From JBMNEH01 sp050948665 (lineage in GTDB: Bacteria; Bacillota; Clostridia; Christensenellales; UMGS416), in NCBI GenBank assembly GCA_050948665.1, contig JBMNEH010000001.1, positions 1 to 64,000 of the forward strand: a DNA stretch of 64,000 nucleotides, given 5' to 3'. The notes beneath the pieces are model-generated. The model did no database searches and was not told the DNA's origin. It saw nothing but the letters and a program-made list of their open reading frames with translations. Each line of letters begins with the position of its first letter. Positions within the stretch are counted from its first letter, which is position 1. Position numbers and translations under genes: made by a program. Below, piece by piece: positions 24,112-32,698 of this stretch.

Positions 24112-25122
24112 ATGGACATGAGCCGTTGGATGGAGGACTGGATAACCGCTCCGGTGAAAAAAACGATGCCGGTGCTCTCCTTTCCCTGTGTTAGCCTGAT
24201 GGGGATCTCTGTAGAGGAGCTGCTTTCCGATGGGGCGCTGCAGGCGGAGGGAATCACCCGGGTGGCTGCCAGGGTGGATTCCGCCGCCGCCGTCAGCATG
24301 ATGGATCTATCGGTGGAGGCCGAAGCTTTCGGCGCGAAAGTTCGCTTTTCCAAAACCGAAGTGCCCACAATAGTGGGCTCCCTTGTAACCACGCAGGAGG
24401 AGGCGGAAGAACTGCCCGTTCCCGTTGTGGGCGCCGGACGCACCGGACAGTCACTGGCAGCCATGGCGGAAGCCAAGCGCCGCATTCACGACCGGCCGGT
24501 ACTTGCTGGGGTCATAGGCCCCTTCTCTCTAACCGGGCGGCTGATGGGGGTCTCTCAGGCACTGGAAAGCTGCTATGAAGACCCGGAGACAGTAAAGACC
24601 CTTATGGATAAAACAACGGACTTCCTGATCCGCTATATCAAAGCTTACCGGGACGCCGGGTTGGATGGTGTTCTGCTGGCGGAACCGCTGACCGGCCTCC
24701 TTTCCCCAAGGCTGGCGGATCGGTTCTCTCATCCCTGGGTAAAGCGGTTGACAGAAGCGGTGCAGACACCGGAGTTCCTCCTGATTTACCACAACTGCGG
24801 GAATTATACCCTGCACATGATCGACTCCATACGGGGAATCGGCGCCGGCGCCTACCATTTCGGCAATGCCGTATCCATGGCGGATATCCTTTCCCGTACA
24901 CCGTTAAACACCCCGGTCATGGGAAATATTGACCCTGCCGGCGTGCTTTGCAACGGTACCCCCGAACTGGTGCGGGAGGCTACTCTGTCTCTGATGAACG
25001 CGCTGTGCGGAAAATATCCCAACTTTCTTATTTCTTCCGGCTGCGATATCCCGCCGATGACACCCTGGGCGAATATCGACGCCTATTTTTCTGCCGTTTC
25101 GGATTATTACAAGACGCATTGA
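24112..25122 (+). CDS. MtaA/CmuA-type (uroporphyrinogen decarboxylase family) methyltransferase-like protein
   Basis: 336 aa. The URO-D/MtaA barrel is recognised from VLAGVIGPFSLTGRLMG, DGVLLAEPLTGLLSP, LLIYHNCGNYTLHM (zinc His/Cys) and FLISSGCDIPPMTPWANI (zinc Cys, near residue 311). That zinc ligand set is typical of corrinoid:thiol methyltransferases rather than heme-forming HemE. No corrinoid protein or substrate methyltransferase is encoded nearby, so the methyl donor is unknown. The ATG has CAGGAGGATTTTTT upstream. The 224-bp gap before it holds a possible -10 (TACAAT, 24084-24089) and nothing else that I recognise. Confidence 0.8.
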   Translation: MDMSRWMEDWITAPVKKTMPVLSFPCVSLMGISVEELLSDGALQAEGITRVAARVDSAAAVSMMDLSVEAEAFGAKVRFSKTEVPTIVGSLVTTQEEAEELPVPVVGAGRTGQSLAAMAEAKRRIHDRPVLAGVIGPFSLTGRLMGVSQALESCYEDPETVKTLMDKTTDFLIRYIKAYRDAGLDGVLLAEPLTGLLSPRLADRFSHPWVKRLTEAVQTPEFLLIYHNCGNYTLHMIDSIRGIGAGAYHFGNAVSMADILSRTPLNTPVMGNIDPAGVLCNGTPELVREATLSLMNALCGKYPNFLISSGCDIPPMTPWANIDAYFSAVSDYYKTH

Positions 25123-25129
25123 ATCCCCT

Positions 25130-25158
25130 TTGCATTCCATATCCTGGCCTGTTATAAT
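25130..25158 (+). promoter_or_regulatory. Promoter for the sortase gene
   Basis: TTGCAT, 17-bp spacer, TATAAT (25153-25158). Confidence 0.8.
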
Positions 25159-25184
25159 AGAAAAAACATCTTTGGAGGCGCTTC

Positions 25185-26216
25185 ATGAGCAAACACAGCA
25201 CAGAAGGCAGGAATTCCCGGCAAAAGAGCCCGCGGCAGACAGCGAATCGCCGGCCGGGAACGCGCCGGCCGGCCTCAAAACAAAGGACCTCGCGCCAACG
25301 GCAGGGAAGCAAGGGTAAAAAGGTCCTTTTTCTTGTTCTGCTGTTTGCTCTGTCGGCCGTGTTTCTCTTTTCCGCATATAAAGTAACAAAGATCCTGTTG
25401 GACTATCGCTCCGCCCGACAGGAATACAATACCCTCAGGGAAAACTACTCTCCCAGCAATATTGAAGGACTGTACGCCGCCATACAGGGAGCGGAGGTCT
25501 CTTCCCCCGGTTCCGATCCCCAGGACGACACCGCTTCGGCGGAGGAGGAATATCTTCCCCCGGAGGGAGAGGAGGTCGGCGAAAAGATTTCATCGCTGGA
25601 GGACGAATCTGCGGAGGCTGTCATGGTACTGACCCAGGAAATGGCGGTAGACTTTGACGGACTGCTCCGCACGAACGGCGATACCGTAGGCTGGCTCATT
25701 GTTCCCGGTACCACGATCAGCTACCCGGTGGTACACAGCCACGATAATAAGGACTATATTACCCGCACCTTCACCGGCAGGGGCAACACGGCAGGCACTG
25801 TCTTTATGGATTATGAGAATGCCCGCGATCTGTCTTCCAGGCATATACTGATATACGGCCACAACATGCGGAACGGTTCGGTTTTCGCTCCATTGGTGAA
25901 CTATAAAGAGCGGGACTGGTTCGACCAACACCGTACGATGCTTTTTATCACCCCGGGCAAGGTCTATCGGCTGCAGGTGTTTTCCTCCTATTACGCCCCG
26001 GCTTCCGCTGAGCAACGCACCATTGTGTTCACCGACGATACCGCATTTACCGATTATGTGCAAGGCATGCTGGATCGGTGCAGTTTTTCCGACGGTATCG
26101 CCGGGGATATCTCTCAGGTATTTACGTTTATCACCTGCTCCTATGAGTCCCCCGACGCGCGCACTTTTGTTCACGCCAGAGTCACGGGTATTTATGATTA
26201 CACCATAGACGGATGA
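25185..26216 (+). CDS. Class B sortase
   Basis: 343 aa. A long basic N-terminal tail (residues 1-45) precedes one membrane helix (about 46-65), an acidic stalk (about 105-145), and the sortase barrel. VGWLIVPGTTISYPVVHS and DYITRTFTGRGNTAGTVFMD are class B strands; IYGHNMRNGSVFAPL has the catalytic His (near residue 226), FITCSYESPDARTFVHARV the catalytic Cys and Arg (near residues 319 and 327). Class B enzymes anchor haem-uptake or pilus proteins to peptidoglycan. No sorting-signal protein was found in the window. Own promoter; GGAGGCGCTTC ribosome site. Confidence 0.9.
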   Translation: MSKHSTEGRNSRQKSPRQTANRRPGTRRPASKQRTSRQRQGSKGKKVLFLVLLFALSAVFLFSAYKVTKILLDYRSARQEYNTLRENYSPSNIEGLYAAIQGAEVSSPGSDPQDDTASAEEEYLPPEGEEVGEKISSLEDESAEAVMVLTQEMAVDFDGLLRTNGDTVGWLIVPGTTISYPVVHSHDNKDYITRTFTGRGNTAGTVFMDYENARDLSSRHILIYGHNMRNGSVFAPLVNYKERDWFDQHRTMLFITPGKVYRLQVFSSYYAPASAEQRTIVFTDDTAFTDYVQGMLDRCSFSDGIAGDISQVFTFITCSYESPDARTFVHARVTGIYDYTIDG

Positions 26217-26273
26217 TCCCCCGTTTTCCCATGGGGACGGGTCCCGAATTTCCTTATACGGCAGAAAAAGGGC

Positions 26274-26302
26274 TTGCAATCCCCTGCAAAACATGATAAC
26301 AT
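26274..26302 (+). promoter_or_regulatory. Promoter for rpsT
   Basis: TTGCAA, 17-bp spacer, TAACAT (26297-26302), 49 bp before the TTG start. Confidence 0.6.
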
Positions 26303-26350
26303 GCTACCCGTTCGCGTAATGCGAAGTCTGAAGGTCAGGAGGTGAAAAGC

Positions 26351-26608
26351 TTGCCGAATATCAAATCTGCCGCGAAGCGAGTCGAAATCACCGAGAAGAA
26401 TAACCAGCGCAATCGTGCTATCCGCTCTACCGTGAAAACAGCCATGAAGAACGCTGCGACCGCCGTGGAGACTCAATCCTCTGACGCAGCCGCGGTGGTT
26501 TCCGCCGCAGTCAGCGCTGTGGATAAGGCCGTTGCCAAGGGTACGCTTCATAAGAACGCGGCCAATCGCAAAAAGGCCCAGCTGGCTAAATTACAGGCCG
26601 GAAATTAA
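26351..26608 (+). CDS. rpsT: 30S ribosomal protein S20
   Basis: 85 aa. The start is the TTG at 26351: it gives the conserved PNIKSAAKR N-terminus and sits 8 nt after AGGAGG, whereas the upstream in-frame GTG at 26342 overlaps that ribosome site. Typical S20 composition (Lys/Ala-rich helices: NNQRNRAIRSTVKTAMKNA-like, then LHKNAANRKKAQLAKL). S20 binds 16S rRNA early in 30S assembly. Monocistronic, with its own promoter and terminator, as usual. Confidence 0.97.
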   Translation: MPNIKSAAKRVEITEKNNQRNRAIRSTVKTAMKNAATAVETQSSDAAAVVSAAVSAVDKAVAKGTLHKNAANRKKAQLAKLQAGN

Positions 26609-26620
26609 AGCCGAACAAAC

Positions 26621-26651
26621 AACCCGCCGGGGACACTCCGGCGGGTTTTTT
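26621..26651 (+). terminator. Rho-independent terminator after rpsT
   Basis: AACCCGCCGG (26621-26630) and CCGGCGGGTT (26638-26647), followed by T4 more. Confidence 0.92.
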
Positions 26652-26715
26652 GCCGTGCTCCGAGAAACATATCAGGCATTTTCCAATGCCGGCGTCCAAA
26701 AGCGCCGCATTTCCT

Positions 26716-27201
26716 CTATCCCCTCCTCTTCATCCGCTTTCGAAGCAGGCGCAGGGACGATTCGGCCTCCATCCATTCCTCCAGAAAGGGACGGTACTCC
26801 GGCCGGGCATACAACAGTGCAAGCGCGGCGGACACTCCGCGGAGAAATTCCGGATGCAGCGCAGCGGTGCCGCCCCGAACAAGGGGACACATTCCCGCTC
26901 CACGGATGTCCATTCGAAGGGAAAGACCATCTCCCTTCTTCAGGAAGGGTGTCAGCGGGAAAATACGGCAGGCCAGAGGACGAAACTCCCGGGCACAGAT
27001 ACCTTCGCAGCGGAGCAAACCTTCATTGATGCGGAAGCCCGGCTGTCCCGACAGCAGCTTCTCCTCTCCGGGAAAAAGCAGCATGCCCCGATCATCCTGT
27101 CCGGGGCGGCAGCATGCGCTTCCGCACAGTCTCCCGCAATCCCCGACCATGGGGACAGCATCGCCGATACAAGCGTAGGCCGCTAGAAGATATTTCGTCA
27201 T
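26716..27201 (-). CDS. YkgJ-like cysteine cluster protein
   Basis: 161 aa from the ATG at 27201 with GGAGGGG upstream. Cysteines are grouped as CGRLCGSACC (near residue 22), LRCEGICAREFRPLACRIFP (near residue 68) and a lone CPL later, the arrangement of YkgJ/flagellin-lysine-N-methylase-type zinc or iron-sulfur cluster proteins. The RPLACRxFP segment is the family's most conserved block. The C-terminal 60 residues are helical and unassigned. Divergent from the DNA methyltransferase with an 88-bp gap. Confidence 0.65.
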   Translation of the reverse strand: MTKYLLAAYACIGDAVPMVGDCGRLCGSACCRPGQDDRGMLLFPGEEKLLSGQPGFRINEGLLRCEGICAREFRPLACRIFPLTPFLKKGDGLSLRMDIRGAGMCPLVRGGTAALHPEFLRGVSAALALLYARPEYRPFLEEWMEAESSLRLLRKRMKRRG

Positions 27202-27226
27202 ATTCCCCTCCATTTTTGGAATTTTC

Positions 27227-27254
27227 TTGCATTTTTTATGGAAAATGGTACAAT
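27227..27254 (+). promoter_or_regulatory. Promoter for the DNA methyltransferase gene
   Basis: TTGCAT, 16-bp spacer, TACAAT (27249-27254). Confidence 0.6.
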
Positions 27255-27289
27255 ATTCATATAGAAAAAGAAAAAAGGGGGAACCCTTC

Positions 27290-28561
27290 ATGAGCTGGCA
27301 GAAAGTCGCACCCCGGGAGGAGCGCAGCCCGGGGAAAGGAGTGCCCGGGTGCTTTATGCCCTGTGAGGGGGCGGAGGCGGCAAGACGCCTGGCTCCGGAG
27401 TGGACCGGGCGGGTGCAGACGCTGTATATCGACCCCCCTTACATGTCCGGTAAAACCTATTATTTCACCCAACGGGTGGGAGCGGCAGGCTGGCAGGGAG
27501 ATCCATCGGCCCGGCTGACACGTCCTGCCTATACCGACCGCTGGCCGGGAAGAGAAGCCTATCTGGCGTTCCTGAGAGAGACATTAACGGCAGCGCTGCC
27601 TTTGCTCCGGGAGGACGGTTCTATATTTGTCCATGTGGATTGGCGAACATCCCACCATGTACGGCTGTTGCTGGATGATTTGCTTGGAGAACATCGTTTC
27701 CGGAACGAGATTATCTGGGCTTATAACAGCGGCGGACGGAGCCGGGACAGCTTTTCCCGGAAGCATGACACCATATTCTACTATCGGGCAGGAAAAAGGG
27801 CGGCATTTTACCCTGATGCCGTCGGGGAACGCCGGGGCCGGGAAAGGCGCAACAATCTGCGCCGGGGAATTGAAAACGGCCGCGTCTACTTTGCCATTAA
27901 CGTGGGACGAAAGGAATACCGCTATTATGAGGATGATATTCTGACCCCGGGGGATGTTTGGACAGATATTCCGGTGCTGCAGCAGAGAGATCCTCTGCGG
28001 GTAGGGTATGAAACACAAAAGCCTCCTGCGCTGCTGGAGCGTATCCTGCTCTGTTCCACCCGTCCGGGAGACGCGGTGCTGGACTTGTTTTCCGGCAGCG
28101 GTACCACCGCCGAGGTTGCCGCGCAGCTTGGGCGGATCCCCCTCGCGGCCGACCCCGCCCGGGACGCTCTCCACCTCTTCCGCCGCCGGGTAAGGCTGGC
28201 AGGCGGGCATTACAAGCTGCCCGATCCTCCTGCCTGGCAGGGGGAAGAGACTGCCGGAGATTGGCGGCTGACCCGGGCTTCCGATATCGCTCGTATCACC
28301 TTTCTGCGGTGCGAAGCGGGGGACATTCCCAGTCCGGCGAATCCGATGCCCCTGCTGCCGGATACCCTTTGGGCGGCAGACGCATGGTCGGCCGGGTACC
28401 TGTCGGAGGGGGTATATACGGCCTCCGTATTCTTCGCCCGTACCCGGGAACGGCCGGCTCTGCCCCGGCAAGCCGAGGTTGCCGTTCCTCCGGGGGCCCG
28501 CCCGGCAGTCTCTTTCACCGATGCCGCCGGAAGAACCTTCTACCGGGTATGGGCGGAGTAG
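27290..28561 (+). CDS. Beta-class DNA (N4-cytosine/N6-adenine) methyltransferase, orphan
   Basis: 423 aa from the ATG at 27290 (AAGGGGG upstream). Motif IV DPPYMSGK lies near residue 47, before the SAM-binding motif I DLFSGSGTTAEVA near residue 265, which is the beta-class order seen in type III Mod and many stand-alone enzymes. GYETQKPPALLERIL is the conserved segment just before motif I. The C-terminal 120 residues are unassigned. No restriction gene is adjacent, so it may be regulatory or a remnant of a modification system. It converges on the EEP nuclease gene with a 3-bp gap. Confidence 0.85.
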   Translation: MSWQKVAPREERSPGKGVPGCFMPCEGAEAARRLAPEWTGRVQTLYIDPPYMSGKTYYFTQRVGAAGWQGDPSARLTRPAYTDRWPGREAYLAFLRETLTAALPLLREDGSIFVHVDWRTSHHVRLLLDDLLGEHRFRNEIIWAYNSGGRSRDSFSRKHDTIFYYRAGKRAAFYPDAVGERRGRERRNNLRRGIENGRVYFAINVGRKEYRYYEDDILTPGDVWTDIPVLQQRDPLRVGYETQKPPALLERILLCSTRPGDAVLDLFSGSGTTAEVAAQLGRIPLAADPARDALHLFRRRVRLAGGHYKLPDPPAWQGEETAGDWRLTRASDIARITFLRCEAGDIPSPANPMPLLPDTLWAADAWSAGYLSEGVYTASVFFARTRERPALPRQAEVAVPPGARPAVSFTDAAGRTFYRVWAE

Positions 28562-28564
28562 CAT

Positions 28565-29332
28565 TTACAGCGTAAATCCCGCCTCCAGCGGATAATGATC
28601 GGACAGGTACATGCCCGAATCATAATCCTCCCAGCGCCTGGCCGGACCGGACAGAACGCCGTTCGCCATAATAAAGTCGATCCTCGTTTGTTCCTCCTCG
28701 GGAATCCTTCCGAAATTGTGGAAAGAGGACCCAACTCCCTCGGTCAGATCCCTGAGAGGCAGTTGTTCATGCTCTGTAAAGACAAGTACGGGCATGCTTT
28801 CCGGTGTAGCGTTGAAGTCGCCCGTAAGCAACAGGGGCAACGGCCATTCCCGATAGTCGGCCAGTATACGGGCCATTACGGCGGCGGCGCCCAGTTGTCG
28901 GGCGATATCGGATATATGATCTAAATGGGTATTGTATACCCGAAAAATTTTGCCGTCCCCGACGCAGCGCAGTGCGGCGCAGGTGCAGATCCGTGGACAC
29001 GCGCTCTGTTTATCAAACCGGCTCCCGGGTATACGGGGAGTAGGACTCAGCCAGAAGGTGTCCAAATGCAACAATTCCAGCGCGTCCCGGCGAAACGCCA
29101 CCATATTGCTTTCCCCGTGGCAGTCCGCCTCTCTGCCGCAACCCGCCATATCATACAAATCCCCCAATCCCCGGCGCAGCGCCGCCCCCATGGCGTCCCC
29201 GCATTCCTGAAAGCCAAGCACTTCCGGCAGCTCCCGCCGGATTTTATCGATAATCATTCCCTGCCGCAGGAAAAACCGGTTTATGCCGTCCTCGGCAGCC
29301 TCCACACGGAGATTAAAAGTCACGATCCTCAT
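28565..29332 (-). CDS. Endonuclease/exonuclease/phosphatase (EEP) family protein
   Basis: 255 aa from the ATG at 29332 with GGAGGGCGAATA upstream. EEP motifs in order: RIVTFNLR (Asn metal ligand), EVLGFQECG (Glu), RVYNTHLDHIS (His), LLTGDFNATPES (catalytic GDFN), RIDFIMANG (Asp) and YLSDHYPLEAGF (SDHxP). No signal peptide. Substrates in the family range from DNA to phosphoinositides and sugar phosphates; this one cannot be assigned. Confidence 0.88.
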   Translation of the reverse strand: MRIVTFNLRVEAAEDGINRFFLRQGMIIDKIRRELPEVLGFQECGDAMGAALRRGLGDLYDMAGCGREADCHGESNMVAFRRDALELLHLDTFWLSPTPRIPGSRFDKQSACPRICTCAALRCVGDGKIFRVYNTHLDHISDIARQLGAAAVMARILADYREWPLPLLLTGDFNATPESMPVLVFTEHEQLPLRDLTEGVGSSFHNFGRIPEEEQTRIDFIMANGVLSGPARRWEDYDSGMYLSDHYPLEAGFTL

Positions 29333-29353
29333 TATTCGCCCTCCGTTTTCGGT

Positions 29354-29383
29354 ATTGTAGCACCCCCTCCGTTTCCCTGTCAA
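29354..29383 (-). promoter_or_regulatory. Promoter for the EEP gene
   Basis: Minus strand TTGACA (29383-29378), 18-bp spacer, TACAAT (29359-29354). Confidence 0.75.
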
Positions 29384-29487
29384 TAAAAGGGAGGAGTCGC
29401 TCCCGCTGCGTCAGATTTCTTTGATGTCATACGCTTTCCTCCGCCGATACGGCCGGGCGAAGAATTTTTCATGTTTTTTGGAGCATA

Positions 29488-29496
29488 TGATATAAT
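29488..29496 (+). promoter_or_regulatory. Extended -10 promoter for pruA
   Basis: TGATATAAT, an extended -10 element, without a clear -35 hexamer; it lies 33 bp before the start codon. Confidence 0.55.
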
Positions 29497-29528
29497 ACAC
29501 AGTGAAATTTGAAGAATGAGGTGACCGT

Positions 29529-31154
29529 ATGAGCAACGGAGTTTTCAGTATTCCCCGACCGCATAATGAGCCGGTACACAGTTACCTTCCCGGCGACCCT
29601 GAAAGGACGGCACTGCAGGCGGCATTGGCCGCCCGCGCAGCCATAACGGAGGAGATACCGGCGGTCATCGGCGGAAAAGAGATCTTCACCGGTGACAAAG
29701 TCCCCTGTGTGATGCCCCATGACCATGCCCATGTGCTGGCTTACGGCCATTTAGCGGGCGAGGCGGAGTTAAAAGCGGCGGCGGAAGCAGCCATGACCGC
29801 CAAGCCGGCCTGGGAAGCCATGCCCTGGGAGCACCGGGCCGCTATTTTCTTAAAAGCGGCAGAGCTGCTGACCGGCCCCTATAGGGCGGCGATGAATGCC
29901 GCCACAATGCTTGGACAAAGCAAGACGGTATACCAGGCGGAAATCGACTGCGTATGTGAAATGGCGGATTTCCTCCGGTTTAACGTCGCCTACGCCAGGG
30001 AAATTTACGCGCAGCAGCCCAACAACGCACCGGGAGTATGGAACCGTATGGAATACCGGCCGCTTGAGGGATTCGTGCTGGCTGTTTCTCCCTTCAACTT
30101 CACTTCCATAGGCGGGAATCTGCCTTCCGCTCCCGCAATCATGGGCAACACCGTGGTTTGGAAGCCCTCCACAACCGCTCTGGTATCCAACTACCTGCTG
30201 ATGAGGGTCTTCCGGGAAGCCGGACTCCCCGACGGTGTGATCAACTTTGTTCCCTGCCGGGGAGCCGACGTTTCCCGGGTACTTGTAGCGGACTCCCGGC
30301 TGGCGGGCTTTCATTTTACCGGTTCTACGGAGGTTTTCAGCGATGTTTGGAGCCGGGTAGGCCAAAACATCCGGAATTATAGGACTTATCCCCGGTTGGT
30401 GGGCGAAACCGGAGGCAAGGATTTTGTGTTCGCTCATCCCACAGCGGACGCGGAGGCGCTGACAGCAGCACTGGCAAGGGGCGCCTTTGAGTACCAGGGA
30501 CAGAAATGTTCCGCCGCTTCCCGCGCTTTCCTGCCGGAGAGTTTGTGGGAGAGGATAAAGAACCGCCTGTTGGAGCGGATATCCGAAATCAAGGTGGGGG
30601 ATGTAGCGGATTTTTCCACCTTCATGGGAGCGGTCATCGACGAAAAGTCCTTCAAAAATATTGAAGCCTATATTTTGGATGCGCAAAACGACCCCAACGC
30701 CGAGGTTCTCTGCGGCGGGTGCAACGGGGAGAAGGGCTGGTTTGTGGATCCCACGGTCATACTGGCAAAGAGTCCGGAGGTGCGCACACTGAAAGAGGAA
30801 GTTTTCGGACCGGTGCTGACGATCTTCGTCTATCCCGATGAAGAGCTGGAACAGGCGCTGGCGTTGTGTGATGCCGGCTCTCCCTACGGCTTGACCGGGG
30901 CTGTCTTTGCCAACGACCGGCAGGCCATACTGCATATGGAATATGCTCTGCGAAATGCCGCCGGGAATTTCTACATTAACGACAAGCCCACCGGGGCGGT
31001 TGTTGGGCAGCAACCTTTCGGCGGCGCCCGGGCTTCCGGAACCAACGACAAGGCCGGCAGCCTGTTGAACCTCCTCCGCTGGACCTCCCCCCGGGCAATC
31101 AAGGAGACATTCGTTCCCTCCCCGGCCTTGCTTTACCCTTACATGGAGGAATAA
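29529..31154 (+). CDS. pruA: L-glutamate gamma-semialdehyde (1-pyrroline-5-carboxylate) dehydrogenase
   Basis: 541 aa, the length of single-domain P5C dehydrogenases. It has LAVSPFNFTSIGGNLPSAPAIMGN (the PFNF...NLP signature of this subgroup), VWKPSTTA, FTGSTEVF, LVGETGGKDF (catalytic-site Glu in ETGGK, near residue 298) and FEYQGQKCSAASR (catalytic Cys near residue 332). It oxidises glutamate semialdehyde to glutamate with NAD+ at the end of proline breakdown. No proline dehydrogenase is present in the window. The MsrA fusion gene begins 4 nt after its stop, so the two are probably co-transcribed. Confidence 0.94.
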   Translation: MSNGVFSIPRPHNEPVHSYLPGDPERTALQAALAARAAITEEIPAVIGGKEIFTGDKVPCVMPHDHAHVLAYGHLAGEAELKAAAEAAMTAKPAWEAMPWEHRAAIFLKAAELLTGPYRAAMNAATMLGQSKTVYQAEIDCVCEMADFLRFNVAYAREIYAQQPNNAPGVWNRMEYRPLEGFVLAVSPFNFTSIGGNLPSAPAIMGNTVVWKPSTTALVSNYLLMRVFREAGLPDGVINFVPCRGADVSRVLVADSRLAGFHFTGSTEVFSDVWSRVGQNIRNYRTYPRLVGETGGKDFVFAHPTADAEALTAALARGAFEYQGQKCSAASRAFLPESLWERIKNRLLERISEIKVGDVADFSTFMGAVIDEKSFKNIEAYILDAQNDPNAEVLCGGCNGEKGWFVDPTVILAKSPEVRTLKEEVFGPVLTIFVYPDEELEQALALCDAGSPYGLTGAVFANDRQAILHMEYALRNAAGNFYINDKPTGAVVGQQPFGGARASGTNDKAGSLLNLLRWTSPRAIKETFVPSPALLYPYMEE

Positions 31155-31158
31155 TACA

Positions 31159-32559
31159 ATCGAGACGATCACGCTTGCCGGGGGGTGCTTTTGGGGATTA
31201 CAGGCCTACTTAAGGCGGATTCGCGGGGTGATTTCCACCCGGACGGGCTATGCAAACGGGCATACTCCTTCCCCCACCTATAAAGAAGTATATACCGATA
31301 CCACAGGCTATGCCGAAGCGGTGGAAGTGACCTTCGATCCGGCGACTATAGGGCTTTCCAGGCTGCTGGCCTTGTTTATCCGGGCGATCGACCCCTTGTC
31401 CGTCAACCGACAGGGAGCGGACACCGGCACCCGGTATCGTACAGGCGTCTACTTCCTTCCCGGGCAGGAGCCGGTTTGCCGCGCTGTGCTGGAAGGATTG
31501 TCCGCGCGGCTGGGGCAGCCCGTTGCCGTGGAAGCGAGTCCCCTGGACTCCTTTTTCCCGGCGGAAGAGTATCACCAGGACTATCTGGAGAAGCATACCG
31601 ACGGCTACTGCCACCTGCCTTTTTCCGCTTTCCGGCAGGCGGCGGAAGCCGCAGTATGGCCGGAGACGCCTGTGTGGACAGTGACCGGAACGGTGCCGGC
31701 GGCGGCGCTGGGGAAGACCGTTGTCTGCGGGCAAAGTTTTCTCTCCGGGAAAGACGCTTCCGATTCGGACAAAGAAACGCTCACCACGCGGGGGCCGGCC
31801 TTTTTCCGGATGCTCAGAAAATCCGGCTATACCGGTTTTCTGGACGCGGCGCCCCGCGGCTTCAGCCGGGATCTGTTCCTTATGGAAGCCCTTTCCCGGG
31901 AAACCGGGGTGTATATCATCCCTGCTTATCGATTCGATCCCCCGGAGGCGGATGCCCTCACTCCGCAAGCGTCGGGGGATACGCTGATGACAGCAGCGCG
32001 GGCCGGATTCCCGGGGACAAATATCTTCCCCGGGTTTCTGAAGTGCGCCGCACAGGAGAAGATCACCTCCAGGAGCCTTTATCTGCTGGAAGCGGTCGCC
32101 CGTGCGCACAGAGAGACCGGGTTGCCCGTACTGGCCCTTAGCTTCCGGAAGACCGCCGCGGAACTGACAGACCGGCTGCTGCGCGCGGGAGTTGCGCCGC
32201 ATAAGCTGATCATCGGTCATGCCGGGAATCCTTCGGACACGGATCTCCTGTTTTCACTGGCAGAAAAAGGAGTTTTTCTGGGTATGGACCCGGGCTTCGG
32301 CAATACAGCCGATCGGACAGAAGTCTTTGCCGCGCTGTGCAGGGCGGGGTTTTCCGGTCAGTTGATACAGACGGTTTTTTTCGACGCGTCCGTTTTCCCG
32401 GTCCAGCTGCCGGCGGAGCAAACCGCCGGCGGACGCAGGCAGTTTTTCCGGCCGGACGCGGTGCTGCCTATGCTCCGGGAAAAGGGTGTAACCCATGAGC
32501 ATCTCTGGCGAATACAATGGGACAATCCCCGGCGATTTTTTGAGGGCGGGACCGAGTAA
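31159..32559 (+). CDS. msrA: Fusion of peptide-methionine (S)-S-oxide reductase MsrA with a degenerate phosphotriesterase-like domain
   Basis: 466 aa if started at 31159. MsrA domain, residues 1-160: LAGGCFWGLQAY (catalytic Cys near residue 10), TGYANG, YKEVY, EEYHQDYLEKH. Residues about 175-455 follow the phosphotriesterase-like lactonase fold: GKTVVCGQSF where GxTLxHEHxF is usual, FLDAAPRGFSRDL, NIFPGFLKCA (the bridging Lys kept), EAVARAHRETGLPV, KLIIGHAG (His kept) and TVFFDAS (Asp kept). The HxH pair and one further His are lost, so hydrolase activity is doubtful. No ATG, GTG or TTG precedes the catalytic Cys in frame; an ATC 8 nt after GGAGGA is the only well-placed codon. The first standard start (GTG 31228) would remove the active site. 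Confidence 0.8.
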   Translation: METITLAGGCFWGLQAYLRRIRGVISTRTGYANGHTPSPTYKEVYTDTTGYAEAVEVTFDPATIGLSRLLALFIRAIDPLSVNRQGADTGTRYRTGVYFLPGQEPVCRAVLEGLSARLGQPVAVEASPLDSFFPAEEYHQDYLEKHTDGYCHLPFSAFRQAAEAAVWPETPVWTVTGTVPAAALGKTVVCGQSFLSGKDASDSDKETLTTRGPAFFRMLRKSGYTGFLDAAPRGFSRDLFLMEALSRETGVYIIPAYRFDPPEADALTPQASGDTLMTAARAGFPGTNIFPGFLKCAAQEKITSRSLYLLEAVARAHRETGLPVLALSFRKTAAELTDRLLRAGVAPHKLIIGHAGNPSDTDLLFSLAEKGVFLGMDPGFGNTADRTEVFAALCRAGFSGQLIQTVFFDASVFPVQLPAEQTAGGRRQFFRPDAVLPMLREKGVTHEHLWRIQWDNPRRFFEGGTE

Positions 32560-32662
32560 TCCCCTTTTTCCCTGTTGCCGATATAATTCCGTTCTTTCCC
32601 GAGGCGATACCGAAAGGTGTTCTCCTAAGGATCTTCGCCCGGCAGAATCGTCGGGCGATCGC

Positions 32663-32691
32663 TTGACATGCACCTGTGAATGTGTTACCTT
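32663..32691 (+). promoter_or_regulatory. Promoter for the feo operon
   Basis: TTGACA (32663-32668), 17-bp spacer, TACCTT (32686-32691). Confidence 0.65.
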
Positions 32692-32698
32692 TTCCTTT

